Part shown: piece by piece, positions 52,119 to 64,000 of the stretch
Layout of the letters: each line of letters opens with the position of its first letter
Numbering within the stretch: the stretch's first letter is position 1
NCBI GenBank assembly: GCA_964019165.1
Contig: OZ025268.1
Coordinates: 14,654,359-14,718,358, forward strand
DNA from: Mastigias papua
Lineage: Eukaryota; Cnidaria; Scyphozoa; Rhizostomeae; Mastigiidae
Length of the DNA: 64,000 nucleotides
Reading direction: 5' to 3'
The notes under the pieces: model-generated
The model's input: only the letters and a program-made list of their open reading frames with translations
Told to the model about the DNA's origin: nothing
Database searches by the model: none
Made by a program: the position numbers and the translations under genes

Positions 52119-55100
52119 TACTAGAAATAATTCAACAGAGTAAAACGTAATAAGACCAATGATGAGGCATAAGAGCCGCAGTTGGCGATTAATTTAAACA
52201 AATCAATGCAGTCGTTTCTTGAAAAGGAGATAAGCAAAACAGTAATTTGCTATGTGCGCTATGAATTTCAAAAGAGGATCGTGTGCTCTTTCGCTAATCT
52301 TTAATCAATTTTTTATTCAATTCTTTATCTTTAATCAGCATTTCTTTTACTTTTTTGTGAAATATATTTAGACGCATATTCAATACTCAAGTAATTTTAT
52401 ACATTAAATTGGATATAATTGCTGCCTACATATAACTTGCAAGATATACCTAATGGGTTAGTTGCTAGATGATAATATAATAATATATAATAATTGATTT
52501 ATTTACAGTTGGAAATTAAAGGAGAGATAGCGAACTATGTTAATTTAAACCAAATATTTACATTCATTAATATGACTTAAAAATACAAATCCAAAACCTT
52601 AGAGGGATTGCTAGATAAAGCCCAGCTTGTTTTATTCAATTAACTTAGTTTCTATTTACGAAAAATTACCCCTTTACGTATAAACAACAATCTCTATTAT
52701 TTGATTCGCTAATTACGTATATGTATTAGTCCTGCAAGTCCGCACAACAACCTCACTATTTATAAAGTACCAATCTTGCTACTTTATACTTTCTTGCGTA
52801 GGATCTAGTCTATGATTTAATTCAAATTCTCCATTATTACGTCCATTACTGTGTTTTCCTAATAAATCTCCAGGTGTGACTATAAAAATTGCTAGATTTT
52901 AGTAGAAGCGTTAAGACACATGAAACATTTAACAGGGGTGTTCGTTCAGTTATGTTGTAAATTTTTTCGAAAAGCAAGAGTTGAACATGTCTTCTTTGGA
53001 GTGGAAACACCAGGATAAAACGGTGAATGGGAATGTACAAGTTCAAAATAAATATATTTACCAAAATGCTCTCTTCGGACCTTTGAATCTCTGACAATTT
53101 CTAATAAATGTTTCCTCAAAGGTGATTTTTGGGGGTGTGTTCTTCAAAACAGGGGTGTTTAAAAGAGGGTACTGTTTATAAACTATTTTAACATTTGCAC
53201 AGAGCGTTTCATTGACGAAGGGGGGGGGGGTTGAAACATACGGAAATTAGTTTTTGAAGTTTTTCCATCCCCAATTCATATCAAACCCCATTTATCAATT
53301 TTGAGAACTTTATCAGTGAACTGTATTTCTCCCTAGAGACTATATTTATTTACCTAGAGACCAACCAGACATTTACATAATAATCAAATACACCAACTAA
53401 TTTTTTTTCATCTCGCTTTTTATTCACACTTCATGATTAGTCAATCTTCCAAAGTTGTCCCACTCAATGTCTATGTGCTCTATTTTCCAACCAGCCATTT
53501 CTCCCAACTCCCACATTATTAATTTTCAAAACATTTTCCAACTCTCCGGTTTATCCCCACTCCCACCCCCAATTATTCAGTACTCAAAAAGTATGCATTG
53601 AATGAACCGAATGCAGTGGAGCAACTGGAGATTTTATAGGCTATTTGTTTATGCTTTTTGTTTAGTTGCTATAATCAACCACGCAAATATTCGTTGCTAT
53701 GAGTTTCTAGAAGCTAATAGTTTTTCTATATATACAATAGATGATCTACATATTTATCATATATATTCTAGAATAGTGAATGAGAACTATAAAAGTGGAA
53801 AGTTGAGGCATATTAAGTGATATTTTCTGATTTTACATTAAGATAATCGGCTTTTATCTGTTTGATGATTCCTGCAGAAATTATCAATTGTCAACTAGAC
53901 AAGCATAAACGTAGTTTTCTGAAATGAATCACCATGTTATTTTCTGAATAATTAGATTTTTATGGTAAGAAGCTTCACAACAGTATTTATGGACTTCAGT
54001 TTCAAAATAAATGCTCCCAGATAAAAAACGACAAATGTTTTCATCTGAAAAGTGGAGAAAATCTGTTTAGGTGTATTGAAAATATGTGTGTTGATTTTGA
54101 CTTATTTTACTTTTATCATGCTACACCCTGCTGTCAATGGCACTGGCTAATTGTAAACCCATACGCTTCAAATATTTGTCACTGATGTAACATATATAAC
54201 AATAATTAACTAAATGCCGCTCTTGGTTGCTCAACAACATGTCTTTACAAAGAAACAAAAAGCAGCTATAATTAATTGCGATATTTGTAAACCCGACTTT
54301 CTCTGTGTTACTGAAATAATTATTAACATTTTGAATACCCTTGGCTTACCTATCATTTTTAGTGATTGATTAAGTTGATATGAAGTCGGATATGGAGGAG
54401 ATATTTCGCACTTTGCTATAGTTTTTGAGTCGCAAATAGGATTTAAATCCTATAATAGCTTAAGAAATATTGAGTGAAGAATTAGCAGTAATCAGGGAAA
54501 TATGACGTTTACGTAAATTTTCAGTGATAATTGGTAGTGCTGGAAAGGAGAGGACATCGTCACCTACCACCCAGCTTGGTAATAATGCAGGTATTTTAAC
54601 AGAATAGAGAGGAAATTTGTGCTTTTAGGAGTGTGGACTAAGTATGTAAGGTATGTTTTATAGTTTTGGAGTGTAAATTGGAGGTTTTCAGTCTGACGAC
54701 AAAGAAACGGGCGGATAATTGAAAATTTAACCATTTGAGTTGCTTTGAGGAAAAGGATGGTATGTAGTAGTAATGTTTATTGTTTCGTATGATCTCTTAT
54801 ATGCTAGGATACGGGCCATACCTGTGGAGTAAACCAAAGAATACGCTGAGTCCTTATGACTTTGGTTTAAAGTTAATATGGGTTTTGATATTCTGTAAAA
54901 TAGAAGATAAGGCTGTGTGTGTTTTAATGATAACATTGAATTCCGCTATTAAAATTAACCTTTAGCCCTTAACAAAATGATTTTTAAAGTTTGGAGATGC
55001 CTTGAAAGTACTGTTTTAAACTACTGGACATTGCAGAAGCCTTCTTTAAAATAAACAGAATATATGATTCATCACTAGATTGAAGGTGATATTTATATTC

Positions 55101-55559
55101 TTAGAATGATATCATCAGGCAAATTATCGGATGCAACAATATATGAGATTGCCTACATACTTTTCAGAGCATCCTTTCGTAGCATAGAATAAATAATTAT
55201 CGGGTGTAAGGGAACACTAAAAAGTCCCATTTTCTTTGAACTGGATGGCTGTCCCCTTTAGCTCCCCCCCCCCCCACATTGTGTCCACCACTGCTTGTAA
55301 GATTTATGGTGAAGGTGATATAACATTATTTAACTGGTTTGATTTTAGAATTCATTGATGATGTCGTACTTTCGATTTAACCTTTCTACTTTAGTTTAGC
55401 ATATTCGTTTGCAATTTTTGTCACCTTACTACCCAATCATACAACTATCTCAAGACCTATAGACTTCTATCTGGATAAACTTTCTCTACTACACCTGGGT
55501 AAAGTCTCATATATGTTAACTTGCAATACAGACAAAGCTTAAATCTCTATCATTCCTAC
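52119..55559. other. No gene recognised
   Basis: AT-rich. The ORF at 53602-53820 begins with a hydrophobic stretch (RLFVYAFCLVAII) but has a poor start context and no splice or homology support. Homopolymer G/C runs occur at 53220 and 55263. Confidence 0.35.
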
Positions 55560-56200
55560 ACAGTAGTTCTCTGTGTCATCTGCAAACATCCTGATTTCGT
55601 CTTGACTTGGGACATCTGATAAATTATTTGCATGAATGATGATGAGCCTTGGTTCCAGCAACGAGTCTTGTGGTACCCCAGATTCTGTTTTTGATGGTAC
55701 CCTCATTTACAGCTACATACTGTCTTATGGTTGTGTATGGTTGTATGGTGATTAAATATGTCAAATTGTTTTCCTTCTATCCGGGGTTCTTTTAGCTAGA
55801 ATCACTGCCAAAAGTCTTGGAACATTTACAATACTTTCTGACTCACTGAGTAAACTTTCTCTCTCCCCCCTCAGAACAATGTTGAATTAATGAGGGACTA
55901 CTCACAGCAGACAAGTCAATTTTCTCCAAATAGCATTATAGCAAATAAGCTTTTATCTCAACATTGCTTTAAGGGGGGAGGGGATCACAAGCTGTCAAAT
56001 TTTACTGGAAATTTACTATTGTCAAATAAACTTCATCGTTCAATGGATGTTCCAAGGGCTTTTGGACGTGATTGTATTTCCTCAATACGACGTGACAAAT
56101 GTAATCAAAAGCCTTTTGAAGGTTAATGAAAAAAATACGAACCGCTCGAGCAACACATGGCTCCTTCTTCCATACCTTTGTAATATGTAGAAACATTACT
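55560..56200 (-). mobile_element. LINE reverse transcriptase fragment, broken
   Basis: Read leftwards: FFINLQKAFDYICHVVLRKY (motif A, near 56110), RQYVAVNEGTIKNRI (near 55720), GVPQDSLLEPRLIIIHANNL (motif B, near 55680) and IRMFADDTENYC (motif C, FADD, near 55585). The order fits a LINE RT. About 200 bp too many lie between motifs A and B, probably a later insertion, and frames shift. Inactive. Confidence 0.7.
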
Positions 56201-63184
<6,984 letters not shown>

Positions 63185-63236
63185 TTTAAGGCATCAGTAT
63201 ATAAATAAATATATATTTATATACTGATACCTTAAA
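63185..63236. repeat. Near-perfect hairpin, 23-nt arms, 6-nt loop
   Basis: TTTAAGGCATCAGTATATAA plus ATA (63185-63207) is complementary to 63214-63236 except for one C-A mismatch, with loop AATATA. It could be a fold-back repeat, a cruciform-prone site or a small-RNA precursor; nothing shows that it is transcribed. Confidence 0.7.
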
Positions 63237-63757
63237 ACTTTTTGTTATCATCACACTTCTTCCCTTTTAATTGCTCCTCTGTGCTCCTTCTTCTGTCTTC
63301 TGTTTAAATCTATGTTCTCCATTCTGATACAATGGTTTGAGAAAGACATTGATACAGTATGTCCTATCTTTAGGTACCTTAACAAGCCTATCTGTTTCGT
63401 TATATATCTTTGCTTTGTATTGTATTGCATTGTACTTAAGTGCATTGTATAGTTTGATACTGTCGGTGTATGTAGCCCTTGGATGCCGTAATTGATACAT
63501 TATAGTGAGATATAGGCCAAAACCTCATAACATCATATAGTAATGTGTCACTTTTGTTTTGCAGGTTATGCTACACTGAATAATAAGTGGGCAGCAGAAT
63601 TATTCAATAACTTAATATCACAATCGATTTACTTTTATGCTTATCCAATTTAAAGGCTTATGGTATTACCGTTAATCGGGTGTATTTCATAGTAAGTTAA
63701 GTGGAGCGATATACATTCGTCTATATTTCATCCACTTTCAGACTCTTTGAACTAAAG

Positions 63758-63836
63758 ATGAGAGGCCATGTGAAGATTTTGATTGTTACAAGAACTGTCA
63801 TATGCTTGTTCATTTTGATCCAAAGATGCTTGAGTG
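63758..63836 (+). CDS. Candidate signal-peptide first exon (26 codons + 1 nt)
   Basis: ATG with A at -3 (AAGATGA) opens a frame whose first 27 residues look like a signal peptide: basic start MRGHVK, hydrophobic ILIVTRTVICLFILI, polar RCLSG. It runs straight into a strong donor AGTG/GTAAGAG in phase 1, the usual phase after signal-peptide exons of animal secreted or membrane proteins. The next exon would be beyond the right edge. The frame also stays open past the donor to 63901. Unsupported by homology. Confidence 0.25.
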
Positions 63837-64000
63837 GTAAGAGCATTATTTTTTCTTTCAGGCATGCCAAACAATATCTCATAGTGGGTTGTCTTATTTA
63901 GTACAGAGCGATGTGCAGTCCTCAATTCCATTAGATATCTGAATCTTTCGAAGTAGTTATGTTAATTATGCCTTCTATTCTTTTATCTTGGGTTTCGGAA

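Noticed and set aside
53602..53820. 72-codon ORF with hydrophobic N terminus
   Set aside because: Poor start context, AT-driven composition, no splice sites that make sense.

Overview
This is a eukaryotic, almost certainly animal, genomic window. It is AT-rich and holds one recognisable spliced host gene, very little other coding sequence, many microsatellites, and a mixture of LTR retrotransposons, non-LTR retrotransposons (LINEs), a tRNA-derived SINE and small inverted-repeat DNA elements. The repeat content would suit a marine invertebrate such as a cnidarian or lophotrochozoan, but nothing here fixes the taxon.

Layout. 1-3209: a BEL/Pao LTR retrotransposon on the minus strand (intact gag-protease reading frame running off the left edge), abutting the 3' part of a Ty3/Gypsy-type element on the plus strand (integrase, polypurine tract, short 3' LTR). 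The junction looks like one element inserted into the other. 3807-12019: the last six coding exons of a mitochondrial aspartate/glutamate carrier (aralar/citrin, SLC25A12/13 family). They join in frame to 238 codons plus a stop. Every one of its four larger introns is loaded with repeats (LINE pieces, MITE-like elements, TG/AT/GACTT satellites), and one intron has a GC donor instead of GT. 13270-19580: a decayed LINE (+), a second LINE (-) split by a ~1 kb inverted-repeat DNA transposon with iterated subterminal motifs, then a tRNA-derived SINE (-). 19825-20013: a small minus-strand ORF with a strong Kozak start and a signal-peptide-like N terminus, the best candidate for an unannotated small secreted peptide. 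20-64 kb: essentially a gene desert. It has scattered small inverted-repeat elements (three copies of one family in the whole window), long AT satellites, a diverged duplicated repeat zone at 42-50 kb with a decamer minisatellite, a LINE fragment at 55.6-56.2 kb, a near-perfect hairpin at 63.2 kb, and a possible signal-peptide first exon at the right end.

The features do not form a pathway: the one host gene encodes an inner mitochondrial membrane transporter, and almost everything else is mobile or repetitive DNA in and around it. I saw no CRISPR array, operon or bacterial feature. The evidence is by-eye translation and motif reading, so element boundaries are approximate unless exact repeats are quoted.
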